Assembly: GCF_000220395.1 (NCBI RefSeq)
Contig: NW_004086115.1
Location: forward strand, 1 to 49,340
Direction of reading: 5' to 3'
Length of the DNA stretch: 49,340 nt
Origin: Ichthyophthirius multifiliis
Lineage: Eukaryota > Ciliophora > Oligohymenophorea > Hymenostomatida
Positions 1 through 11,236 of the stretch are shown here, one piece after another. Position 1 is the stretch's first letter. Every line of letters begins with the position of its first letter. The position numbers and the translations under genes were made by a program. Under the pieces are notes generated by a model. It saw only the letters and a program-made list of their open reading frames with translations. It was not told the DNA's origin and made no database searches.

Positions 1-88
1 AACCCCAACCCCAACCCCAACCCCAACCCCAACCCCAACCCCAACCCCAACCCCAACCCCAACCCCAACCAACCCCAACCCCAACCCT
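1..88. repeat. Telomere, C4A2 (CCCCAA) repeats
   Basis: Eleven perfect AACCCC units fill positions 1-66. A short AACC variant follows (67-70), then two perfect units (71-82) and an AACCCT variant (83-88) where unique sequence begins. CCCCAA on the 5' end of the + strand is the C-rich strand of a left chromosome end, and C4A2/G4T2 is the telomere of Tetrahymena-group ciliates. The two variant units lie at the internal edge, as expected if telomerase or older end-healing events left imperfect copies there. Confidence 0.97.
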
Positions 89-100
89 AATACACATTCC

Positions 101-190
101 AACATTATATATGTATTTATAAACTCCTTTTCCCATTTCAACATTATATATGTATTTATAAACCCCAATACCCATTTCAAAATTATATAT
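101..190. repeat. Subtelomeric 39-bp tandem repeat, about 2.3 copies
   Basis: Units start at 101, 140 and 179 with the shared core AACATTATATATGTATTTAT followed by AAAC and a CCCATTTC box. The third copy is partial and diverged. The array lies directly inside the telomere and is too short to call a satellite. It may be the edge of a subtelomeric repeat shared by other chromosome ends. Confidence 0.75.
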
Positions 191-602
191 CTATTTTTTT
201 TTTTAAATTATTTATTGCATTTTTTTATTTTTTAAAAGTTATTAATATATAATATTATTTTTTTCCATATACAATCATTTTTTTTTAATTTTGAATATTT
301 AAATTTTTAATTTAATAAAATTTTATATATATTTTAACAAATTTATTTTTTAAGTTTAAAATTATTTCTTTAAATTTAAAAATTAATATTATAAAAATGT
401 ATTAAGGTATATTTTATTAATTATAAATTATAATTACTATATATATATTATATAAATGTCATAAATTTATAAAAATAATATTTTATTTATATTTTATAAT
501 ACAATGAATTTTTAAAATTATATAGTTTTTAATTTATTATTTAAAATAGTTTATTTTTTTTGAAAATGTTATTAAAATATAAATTGTATTTTTATAACAA
601 AT

Positions 603-637
<35 letters not shown>

Positions 638-650
638 TATTTTTTTCAAT
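191..650. other. Subtelomeric AT-rich gap
   Basis: Nearly pure A/T with homopolymer runs and a (TA)n tract at about 605-627. I see no gene, RNA or recognisable element. Confidence 0.6.
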
Positions 651-654
651 AATA

Positions 655-1440
655 AGCTTAATAATTAAATCCAGGAAAAGTATATTACTACATAGCACTA
701 TTAAGGACAGATTAGAATTCATAGAAAGTAATGGTTCCACTTCTATCCTAATCAAATCTTTAGAAGCACATTATTAAATCAATTTATGATAGATTAGGTT
801 CGATTTTAAGTAATAACTAACAAAATTCAGTCATATCCAAAACTTAGCTTTAATTTTAATCATAACTTTAGAACAATTGAGTTATATTAATTTTATAAAA
901 TTGAATAGCATTAATTAACTTATAAATTATTGAATTTACCTATTAAGGGTTAAAAGTATAAGGTTATTATAAATATTATTAATATTAATAAACCACCTAT
1001 TAAGGAACAATAGGTTAATGAGGTTAATATTAAAATTAATAATTCGGAGGTATTTAAAATTAGTTTAATGCATTATTGAATTCTTAAAAACATATAGATC
1101 CAGAACGAGAAGTATCAAATCTTGCAAAAACAGTATATATATCATTAGCTGTAATTGTAGGATCCATTTTTTAAAGTAAAAGCCCAAATTCATTGTAATT
1201 TAATGTGTTTTACCTGTCTTAATCATATTACATAAAAAGTTAAGCCAAATTAATATTGTAATATTATAGTGCTTATTTTAGTTTTATTATTACAGCATCT
1301 GATGTATTTGAATATAAACTATTGTTACCGTTATATGTTCCAGGTTGAAACTGCTAAGGTTAATAGTTAAAAGGTTACTAGAATCCAGGACAAGGTTATT
1401 ACTAATATAGAAACTATTGTTATGAATATTATTAATAATT
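655..1440 (+). pseudogene. Broken coding-like stretch, Gly/Tyr/Gln-rich, subtelomeric
   Basis: GC content rises here and several short open stretches read like protein with the ciliate code. One (about 661-789) gives a helical Ile/Lys/Ser-rich segment. Another (about 1040-1346) gives a well-mixed stretch with HIDPEREVSNLAKT followed by hydrophobic segments. Both flanks of the latter are rich in Gly, Tyr and Gln codons (GGTTAA- and GGTTATTA-type words). In-frame TGA codons and frame changes separate the pieces, and I could not build an intact gene by allowing introns. The likeliest reading is a decayed copy of a Gly/Gln/Tyr-rich gene near the chromosome end; an intact gene damaged by sequence errors is the alternative. 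No family is recognised. Confidence 0.35.
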
Positions 1441-2815
1441 CATTATTTTTTTATATGGATATATTTTTAATTATTAATTAAATATTAAAATGTAAAAGAA
1501 TAATTAAAATATAAAAATATTAATATTTATTTTCTATTTTCAAAATATTATAATATTTTTAAACATATATATATAAATTATAATAAATTAAAATTATTTT
1601 TATTTATTTTAATTATACATTTTTAATAATATAGACAATTTTTTTATAATAGTATGATTTTATTTATATATCTCCTAAATAATTTTTTATGATTTCTCTA
1701 GAATCAATTGCTACTTTTAATATATAAATATTTATAAAAAGTAGGAATAAAACTATGCTAAAAATTAAATAAATTTAAATAGTAATAGTACTTGCTAATT
1801 TTTTGTAATTTTTTTAACACTTAAATAAAAAATAAAAAAGATCATTCATTATTGATTTTTTATTATTTATTTTTAAAAAAATAAAAAAAAATACAAACCA
1901 AAATAAAATATCATAAAAAAAAATATCTAAAAAAAAAATAATAAATTAAAAATATTTATAAATATAATAAAATGGAATTAAAATATTAATAATAATTTAA
2001 TAGTAAATGCATAAATAATAAATTTATTTTTTCTTTGTTTAAAGACTTTAAACTATTATTAATATTTATATTTATTTTTTAGTCATATTAATGAAAAGAT
2101 TATATTTTTAATTTTCTTTTCAATAATAAAATCAAGCACAATAATATAATTTTTGGTAAAAATTAAATAATTATATTAATAATTTTTCTTAAAAATATTG
2201 AAAAATTAAGATTTTTTATCATTTTATTTTATATTCTTGAATGTATTAGTTTTTTAAAAAATATTTATTTATAAGATAAATTAAAAATAAAAAGTTATAA
2301 TTTTATATAACTTAATTTATATAAAAACATATTAAAAAATATAATAAATAAAAATAATATTTAATAATAAAAATTAAAGATCAAATAAAGTTATAATCTA
2401 ATAAATGACATTATATAGTTTTTATATTTATTTAATATAAATATCAATATTTTTAAAGTTTTTTATCTAAAAAATAAATCATAACTTATATAATTCTATA
2501 ATTTTGATTAACTTATGTTTATTAATCTATATATTTTTTTTTATTTTAAGTGAGATTTAAATAATAGTTTAATTTAAAAGTTTTTAGACACTAATATTAT
2601 ATAAATATTATAATTTATAAAAAAATGTTATTTACATAATAATGTATTTAAAAAAAAATTAATTTTAATTTAAAATTTTTTAAAAAAATTTTAAGATTTA
2701 ATTAATTTTAATCATAATTTAAATTAAATGATTATGAATAACTAAAAATATATTTTTATTTGAAAAATAAAATATTATTATCAAATTTTGTTTATTTTAA
2801 ACAATATTTAATAAA
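1441..2815. other. AT-rich gap without a gene
   Basis: About 1.4 kb of A/T runs. Open frames exist only because TGA is rare in such DNA. No convincing coding composition, RNA gene or repeat array is visible. Confidence 0.6.
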
Positions 2816-5800
2816 TCAAATTTTTTGATTTTTTTAAGTCATTTCCATAAAAGTTACTTTTGTTCTTTAATCAAATTAAAATAGAAGTAAAATTGTTTCT
2901 TTTACGGGTAATAATCCAATTTAATTTCTAGGAATAATTTATAATTATTTGTAAACTATTTAATTATCCTGACTTTATAATTCTCCCTTAAAAATAAATC
3001 CACCTTCGATACAATTAACTTTTTCATTTTCCTAAGTTTCTTTTAATCCTTTCAGCTTCAAAAATTAAGAGCTTTTACTAAGCTATAATATTTGCTCAAT
3101 AGTCATTCCTTAAATAAGTTAATTCTACCTTTCATATATATAAAGAACATTAAAAAGCATTTTTTTATAGCAATACTCTTAAAGTCTATTATTTTCCTAA
3201 AAATATTTTTTAAATTATTAAATAGGTATTTTTTCACAAATACTTAATTCTTAAGCTTTAATATTAGACAATGCCATATAATGTTCACTTTCAACAATTA
3301 AATCAATTAATCCAACCAAATTTCCTTCTCCTCTTATTATTTCTATAGATTATTCGTTTAAATCTCCAAATTATAGCCCTAAATTATTTTTATAAATAAT
3401 TCTTTCCTTTTTATTGTTTTCTATATCTAAAATATTTGTTCCAATAATTTTTTACTTAGTTTCGTATCCATAATAATCTTAAGAAATTAAATGTTTTTCC
3501 TCTTAGTTAATTGTTTTTTAATGTTCTAATTTGTTAAGTAAAGCTTTTTGACAAAATAGTTACTGAGATAGTTTACCTGAAGAAATTACGTAAATGAATT
3601 TTGCCTATTCATTAGTATTTACTAAATATTAATCTTTATGGTAAATTTCTCTTATAAATTATTTGCTAAATTCTTTATATTATTGTTTGTCGAAAAAGGT
3701 CTTTAGTTTTACTAATAATATAAAATCTTTATTAAATGTTTATTTTTATAAATATTAAAAAGATGAAATATATTGTAATTTTCTCACCAATTAAGCCTAT
3801 ATATGCGAACCTTAAGCTTAAGGCACAAATTCCATTTCGATTTAATCATTGATATATTTTATTTGATTCATAAGAACATTTATAACTGCTTTTTTTTATT
3901 AAAGTTTATCAAAAGCCTCCCAATATTCTAATTATAAAAAATCAAAATTATTATTACAACTTTCAGAATTCTGAAATAATTATTATTTTATTTTTTATAC
4001 AATATTTTAATCGATATTTTATTTTTTCATTATATTATCTAACTCTGAATCTTTCTAAATTAGGCTTTTTAAACAGATACAGAATACATAAGTTATTTCT
4101 TAAACAAAACTCAATTTATGTAAAATATACATATTTATAAAGACTCCAATAAATCTTAATGATTTATATTTTTTTAAAAATTTTATTACTTACATGTTAG
4201 GCATTTGCTATTTAATAAAACTCCATAAATCTATATCTTTAAAGCAATCTTCGATTTATAATTCACTTGAAGTAAGCAAAATGGTATAAATATTCTTATT
4301 TATCCATTCTTTTTCTTTCATTTTCATTAGAGTCTTATTAAATAACCTTAAAGTAAAAAATTTTGCTTCTGCTTTTTAATATTAATAGCTTTTTGCATCT
4401 TAAATACAAACTTTGTTATTATGTAATTCATCTTCAATTTTTAAATCGTTTTCAACTTCAATCCATTCAACAAAATTGTAAAATTAGTTATTTTTAAGTT
4501 CTTTTACAACATTATTTTATTAATTTTATACTTCTTTCAACAAAAAAATTTCAAAAGTATTTTTCTATTAATTATTTTTAATAATTTTAATTTTTTTTAA
4601 AACGAATTCGCATGTAGTGCCATTTATTAAAAGACTTAAACATGACATAGAAACAGAATTAAACATAATCAAATTTCTAGCCCTTAAAGGCAATAATTTA
4701 TCTTCACTTAAAATTAAAGCTAAAGCTATAGATAAAGTTCCTCTTAGTCCACCCCAAGAAGCAATAATATATTCTTTTATTGTTATTCCATCTCCAGTTC
4801 TTTTAAGAAACCAGTAAAAAGTTAATATCATAATAAACCTAGATAAATTCATAAATATATAGAAAACAATCATTTTCCACCAATCGCCAGAATTAATAAC
4901 AGGTACTAATTCTTTTTTAAACATTTTTAATCCAATAAAAAGTCCAGCATAAAAGAATAAAATAGATTCAACAACAAATTAAACATAGTTTAAAATTGTT
5001 TATAGTTTTTCCTTTTAATCATTTGTAAGCTTATCTTTCATAAACATATTTAATGTTATACCTAAAGAAGCAAGAGATAGTAGTCCACTAAAATTTAGGC
5101 GAAGCTTTTCACAGACATAGAATAAGGAATAAGAAGATATAAATATTAAATTAATAAACATTACCATGTTTTTCTTAAAAAAATTTATTAAAAGCAAGCA
5201 ACCTATTCCAAAAACAAATCCCATAGTTAAACCGCCTAAAGAAAGAGAGAGCAAACTACTAAACAAGCTCCCCATTTATAATTAGATTCCTCTAGCAACA
5301 TCTTATACAATATTAAAAATAACAACAGCCACTCCATCATTAAGTAAAGATTCCATTTCTATAATGACTTCTAAATGAAGAGGTGCTCCTAATTCTTATA
5401 GTAAAGCAACTACAGCTACTGGATCAGTAGTAGAAAGAGATGTAGCCAATAACATTGCACATGACCAAGGGAGCTCTTCATCATCATATCCTTCTACGTA
5501 TTTCAAGGTTAGTGTTAGCAAAATAATTGTTAATGTTACTCCAGGTACCGCTAAATAAAATATTTGCCATTTGTTTTTATTAAATACTTATAAATTAGCA
5601 TTAAAAGAACTGCTAAATATTAGTACAGGAAAAAATATCATTAAGAAACCATGGGGATTTATTTCTAATACTTTATCAAACACATCTTTATAAAAATCAA
5701 TTGATCCTATAATCATTCCAAAAACTACTAATATAGGAGTGTATGGAATTCCTAATCGAGAGTTTAACTCTTTAGAAAATTAAGAAATAAATAATCCCAA

Positions 5801-5869
5801 AATAATAAACATGATTATTCTAGATTCAGTATCTATTTCATCAAAGTTTTGATTCAAAACCCTATTCAT
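2816..5869 (-). CDS. SOS1-like Na+/H+ exchanger with C-terminal cyclic-nucleotide-binding-like region
   Basis: One uninterrupted ciliate-code frame encodes 1017 residues. The N-terminal half is a cation/proton antiporter (CPA1) with many membrane segments. It carries the family motifs TDPVAV (about residues 148-153), ESLLNDG (173-179) and WGGLRG (about 372). These match the SOS1/NHX8 and sperm-NHE (SLC9C) branch, with ion-binding ND at 177-178. After about residue 440 the protein is soluble. Residues about 745-830 contain a beta-roll-like stretch with KFIYVISSGKL, typical of the start of a cyclic-nucleotide-binding domain, but I see no clear phosphate-binding PR-A/T motif. No voltage-sensor segment is evident between the two parts, so SOS1-like architecture fits better than sperm NHE. 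It should exchange Na+ for H+ across the plasma or contractile-vacuole membrane. ATG at 5869 is the first start and precedes the first membrane helix. Confidence 0.88.
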
Positions 5870-6336
5870 AATGAATTTTTATTTTATTTTATTTTATTTT
5901 TTTAATTTTTATTTTTATTTTTATCTTTTATTTTTTTTATTTAATTATTAACATACATAATAAAATATGAAAAAATTAGTGTATTATAATTTTTTAGTTT
6001 ATTAATAATCTCATTATTTTAATTCTATTTAAATAGAAATTAATATTTAGTTACAGATAAAAGTACAGGATATCAATAAAAGTATAGTAAATCAATTAAT
6101 AAAAAATAATAAGATAATAATTATTATATATAAATATTAAGTTCTATAATATTAATATAGTAAATATAAGTTTTAATTAATTGGTTTTTTTTTGTTATTT
6201 TAAATCTAATTATATATTTAAATAATATATCAGTATTTTAAAAAATATTAATTATAATATATATTTTTAAAGTTGTATATTCCAATATTATTATCTTAAT
6301 GTTACTTAATTTTTTCTAACATTATATAATTAATTC
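5870..6336. other. AT-rich gap between two minus-strand genes
   Basis: About 470 bases of A/T-rich DNA upstream of the exchanger start and downstream of the next gene's TGA. It presumably holds the exchanger promoter. No specific motif stands out. Confidence 0.6.
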
Positions 6337-8366
6337 TCAATCATCCACTTTTAAAACATTTTTTTTCATAAATGTAGACACAGCAACTCCCAAAATAGAT
6401 AGTAATAAATTTGAATAAAAATCCGTCGTTATTGTTTACCCAAAAATTTTAAATGGCCTATATTTATTTTCAAAATTAATAAATTCAATTCCATTAATAA
6501 CCTAATCAATATTATCTTAAATATGCTAATTTCGGTCATCCATTGTTTCAAAATCAGCATCCGAGTAATAATTCATTAAATATTTCTAAATAGGGTTTTA
6601 TAAGTTATCTTTTATTTTTAGCAAATACCCATAATTGGCTTTAATATCTTCCAATATCTAAATATTCCTAATCAACAATTCTTAATGTATATTCGCACTA
6701 TTATTAATATTTGCTCCATCTTTAATAGCTATCGTAACAAACATAAGCCAAACTCCACATTCATAGACATTATATTAGACTGCAGGAACTTCCTTCAATT
6801 TAATAAACTAGAAAATAATCCCAGCAAAGAACAAAAATTTAGTGCCACAAAAAAACAAAAAATAAGAAAGCATACACTCTGTCCTTCTAATATACTTAAT
6901 TCCATAATTAACTGCTAATTATCTTAAATGAAACCAGTTCAAAACCGTCAAATGACATGATAAGTCGATAGTTTAAAAAAGACTATTCCCTTCTTTATAA
7001 TCCAAAGGTTTTTCTCCTTTGATCATCGTGGCTAATTGCTAAGAATAAAAAACAATTCTTTTCAAATCCCTATAGCAAAGTAAAACAAATAGCAAAAATA
7101 AATTTGAATTAATCCATTCCAAAGTAAATGATCCAATATTAACAACATAATACACCAATAATCCATCTTATTAATACAAAGAGTCATTCATTTTGAGCGC
7201 GCAAAAGAATATGCTCTTCAAACTCCCAAAGCAGAAACAAAAAGTTAAACCTTTAGCCCTTGGGTAAAACTCGATGTATAAAAGTGCCAAATATTTAATT
7301 ACTTTAGGCCCATAAGCGAACTCTTTCAAACTTTTTTTCTTTCCCCTCAGATTAATATTTGGAGCCTCATTATTAGATAACAAATCAAGAGCTTCTTAAG
7401 ATAAAGGTTCCGCGAAATCCATATAAAAAAGGCATTCTTCAACTTCTTGTCTTTATGAAGAAACATAAATTTACTATTTAATCACGTATTCTTTTTGTTC
7501 AAACCAATCCATAAGAATATATTCTAAAAATAATTAATCATATGATAATTATTTTTTTTTATAAATTTGGAATTTAGAAGGGTGCATTAAACCATATTTG
7601 AAACATAAAAGAGCACCTTTAGAAATCAAGAGAAAAAAATAGAAAAAATTTCATAATAATATTATATAGATAAAGTCTTGTAACTGTATAGAAATACAAC
7701 CGTAAAAGCAGTTCCTAAAGCTGAAATCGTGTATTCAAATTAGCTTAAAGGATTCCAACCCCAAAAAGCCATATTTCGGGCTATATTGAAGTCTCTCTTT
7801 TCCTTCATATTCATTAGTTTTATTATCAAAAGGCCAATAGGGCCCAAAAAATAGAAAACTAAATGATAAAATATCATAATTCCAAATTAGTAAAAATTAA
7901 ATATTATATCTTTCGGAGGATCATTTAAATCGCTATCTTCAATAAATATTTTTTTTTCAAATTCTTCTTGCATTTTTCTTTTTTAAGTTTTTTTTCTGTC
8001 TGAAAATTTTATTTCTTTTTAACTTATTACTGTTTTATAACCTTTTAATTTACTAAATGAATCTTCCTAAAAATAATTGTCGAAATCAACATTATCTTCA
8101 TCTTCATCTTACTCTTCCTCTAATTCTTAATTTTTTCTTAAACTTTAAGAAATCTTTTCTTTTTTCTTTTCAGAATTTTTTAATGAAATTTTTTATTTCA
8201 ATACATTTTTATTATTAGGTTTATCTAAATTATCAACTGATTTTAATTATTCGATTGGCTGCTTTATTTATATTGCGCCTTAATATTATTCTATTTGTGG
8301 TTTTAATTCATTTTCTTGTGTTTCTTCATAATTTAATTTTACAATTGTTGTATCGTTTATGGTCAT
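6337..8366 (-). CDS. Orphan multi-pass membrane protein, 653 residues, one intron
   Basis: Two exons joined by a 68-nt GT-AG intron (7684 down to 7617) give 653 residues. The intron is required: without it a TGA ends the frame, and splicing restores a good frame in the right phase. The first 160 residues are soluble, Gln/Lys/Asp/Glu-rich with an acidic patch. The remainder has several hydrophobic segments, starting with FYQFGIMIFYHLVFYF near residue 170 and continuing through a Trp- and Cys-containing membrane block (QTIDLSCHLTVLNWFHLRQL) and a last hydrophobic helix just before the C-terminus. I do not recognise the family. A transporter, channel or ciliate-specific surface protein would all fit. 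It lies head-to-tail behind the exchanger gene with a normal gap, so there is no sign of shared function. Confidence 0.75.
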
Positions 8367-8940
8367 ATCCTGTTGTCTTTATTCAAAAATTGAATTATTT
8401 TAATTACTATTCATTATTTATTATATTTTATTATAAAATATTATTAAAAACAATAAAAAACATAAATTTCTTTGAAACTATAATTTAATTTTTTATTTTA
8501 ATATTATTCGTTATTTTTTTAATAATAAAGTTGTTAGATTAAATTAATTTTTGGTATAGTTAATTTTAAATGTACAAAGTTATCAGTTATCAATTAAATT
8601 GCTTTTTTTGTATTTTAAAAATAACGTTTTTGATAATAAAATTACACTAAAATCAAAGTTTAAGTCGAATCACAACATTTATTTTGAATATAGGATAAAT
8701 TTATAGCATAAATTCTATTTAATATTCTTATTTAAATTATTAAATAAATAAAACAAAATTATTTATATCCATTTAAATAAATAAAATCTTAATTTATTAA
8801 TTATATTTAATAAATTAAAAAATAGTTGAATAAAAATACATTTAATAATAATCCATAAAAAAATTATTTTTAGTTATATTTTATATTTATGATGTAAAAA
8901 AATAAATTAATATTTATATAAACAATAACAAATATAAAAA
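8367..8940. other. AT-rich divergent promoter region
   Basis: About 570 bases between divergent genes. It is A/T-rich with no recognisable element and probably contains both promoters. Confidence 0.5.
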
Positions 8941-9779
8941 ATGGGTCAAATATGCATAAAAAATGATTAAGAAAATAATAATTATGTTTGTTGTTGCAAA
9001 TCATAAGACATAAAAAATACAAAATAAAGATAAATTTAATGATCTAAAAAAAATATATACAATAAAAGAACGTTCGTTCGCAACAATAAATGATAGCATT
9101 TATTCCATAAATTAAAACTGGGTTTCATTTAATATATCTATAAATAAACATTACAAAAACGACAATGAAATACAAGAAATATTAGAAATTTTAAGTTAAA
9201 TAAAAAAGGGCAAAAAAATAAAATATGGGAATAAGATTATAATAAAATACCTTGATAAAAAACAGTTATTATATTCGAAATATTAAAGATTAAATAATAA
9301 CTAAAACTTGATAATAATATAGAAGAAAATTCGATTTATTATGAATGGAAAATGTTACCTTTTTAAAATGACAGCAAGGATTTTGTATAAAATTGTTAAA
9401 AGATATTACTTTAACATAATCCTATTTAATATTTTTTGCAACTTTCTAATATTGTAATTTAAAGATCGGAAGAAGATTTTTAGCATAAATTAGTGGTTTC
9501 TTGCGGATAATAAAATCAGTTAATAGAAAACCAAACTTGGTCAATCTAACCTTTAGAATTTTAAGATACTTGTTTTTATGAAAATTAATTATTTTATTTT
9601 ATGCATTGTACTTCGAAAAATTTCCTAAGCTGTTAAGATTAATAAGTTTTCTGCTATGAGAAAATCAATGAGATGTTGCAAGATTCTAATGACAATAATG
9701 ATTTATAAAATAGTGAATTTACTACTTAAGCATAAACTGCTGTTAGTAAATAAATTTGGTATGCTTAAGTGATTAATGA
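8941..9779 (+). CDS. Orphan protein with possible N-myristoylation signal; frame broken twice
   Basis: The first ATG gives MGQICIKND followed by VCCCKS. The Gly-2 start with nearby Cys suggests N-myristoylation plus palmitoylation at a membrane. Coding-like sequence continues for about 270 residues, but the reading frame changes near 9010 and again near 9300, both at short A runs, in the way single-base length errors would. The C-terminal half is convincing protein (for example EEDFQHKLVVSCGQ and NQTWSIQPLEFQDTCFYEN). The 3' end is uncertain: TGA codons at 9770-9772 and 9777-9779 lie in the other two frames, and the favoured frame has no TGA before the next gene. I recognise no family. The two breaks could be sequence errors, unrecognised tiny introns, or real decay. 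Confidence 0.5.
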
Positions 9780-9968
9780 TTTTATATATAGTATTTAATC
9801 ATATCTTTAATAATATTTATTTATAATTATTATAATTATAAATATTTATTTTTTAAATAAAATTTTTATAAATAATATTAAGTTTTTATTAATTTTTTAA
9901 ATTCTATTATATTATTATTTAAAATAGTTTATTTTGCTCTATAATTTATAATTTAATATTTATTTTTA

Positions 9969-11236
9969 TCAATTTTAATTAGTTAAGCCTACATTTTTCA
10001 TTAAATTTAACATAGCTTCTTCTATCTGTTAAAACATATTGATAATTTCATTATCATTTTATATTTCTAAATTTAATTAAATAAATAAAAACAAAATATA
10101 TATTAATAAATTATACATGGATTAGATAAAGTAAAAACTTAATCTTCCTCTTCAATTTTAAACTTATCAAAAATCATATCTTAAATTAAAGTATTTATTA
10201 TTTAAGGAATTAAGTTATACTATGAAGGATTATTCTTTGAAAAAAATATGAAAATATAAAATAAAATGAAATATACCTTTATTTTATTTATAATATTTTA
10301 AAATAAGTTTTATTTGTTTTTTAAGTAATATATTTAAAATCTAATTATAATTTTTATTGTATCTAATTAAAGTTGCTTTTTATTTTTTTAAAGTAATTCA
10401 CTATTTATAATATTAAATAATAAACCAAATAAAATAATATATAAATTTTAAACATCGCCTTTTGTCTTTAATTTATTTTAAGTGTATAAATATAATTATA
10501 AGAACCATTTTAAATAAAATATTAAAGACTACTTTCATATTAAATTAGGCTAACATTTTATTATTTTAACACTTAAAATATCGATTCCTAAAGCATCTTT
10601 TCAATACTTTAATTATATTTAATAACAATTTCATTATATTAATCTTAATTTTTTTTTCTTATCTATCTTCTTTCTATATTTTGTGATTTTTTTCATTAAA
10701 ATAAAATAATACAATACCTTGTCGGCATTTCAAAATAAAATCAATAAAATTGTAATCTATATAATTGATAGATAATTATAAAAGATTAGCAATGTCTCTT
10801 AATTCTAACAAATCAACTTTATTTTAAGTAAAAACGTGCTTTTATTCTTAGTTTTAATTAATTCTTTGTAATAAATTTGCTTTTACTTATTTTTAATTAT
10901 GTATATCCATTTTTTTTTTTCTGAAATTGTATAGGAAATAAAAAGATACTCTTATTTTTTAAAATAAAGCTTAAATACAAATAAATTAAAATTTACATTG
11001 CTCCAGCTATACCTAAAATAAATATTGCGTATTTGGTTAATGAATTTGCTTTTAACTATTTTTTTATATTAAAAATCTATAATATATTTTACTTTTTTAT
11101 TTTATAATTAAGTTGTTTAAAAAATATATTCTATTTTTGGTGTTTCTGGCTAAATTTAATTATCTACTTTAATTTTTTCAATTTTTAATTAGAAATTTTC
11201 TTTTCTTTGCATAATAAGATGATAAAATGAAAACAT
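9969..11236 (-). CDS. Seven-exon orphan protein, 321 residues, helical
   Basis: Six GT-AG introns of 37, 76, 44, 53, 42 and 50 nt give one continuous frame of 321 codons plus TGA at 9969. Every junction is in phase, which strongly supports the model. The product is mostly helical and Gln/Lys/Asn-rich. Recognisable stretches are NKVDLLELRDIANLLQLS, SIEKMLQESIFQVLKQQN and an acidic C-terminal tail, EEEDQVFTLSNP, followed by an amphipathic helix (EIINMFQQIEEAMLNLM). No signal peptide is seen. One hydrophobic stretch (TKYAIFILGIAGA, around residue 60) could be a single membrane segment. I do not recognise the family. The start at 11236 follows an A-rich leader; an in-frame ATG eight codons on is an alternative. 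Confidence 0.65.

Noticed and set aside
790-810. A GGTTCGATT box resembling a tRNA T-arm
   Set aside because: No matching stems, D-arm or anticodon arm could be found around it.
4155-4193. A 39-nt candidate intron (GTAAGT...AAG) in the exchanger gene
   Set aside because: The frame stays open without splicing, and the unspliced reading gives well-composed protein, so a single-exon gene is simpler.
9180-9260. A 71-nt candidate intron in the possibly myristoylated orphan
   Set aside because: Phases fit, but the removed stretch itself looks coding, so a one-base length error near 9300 was preferred.
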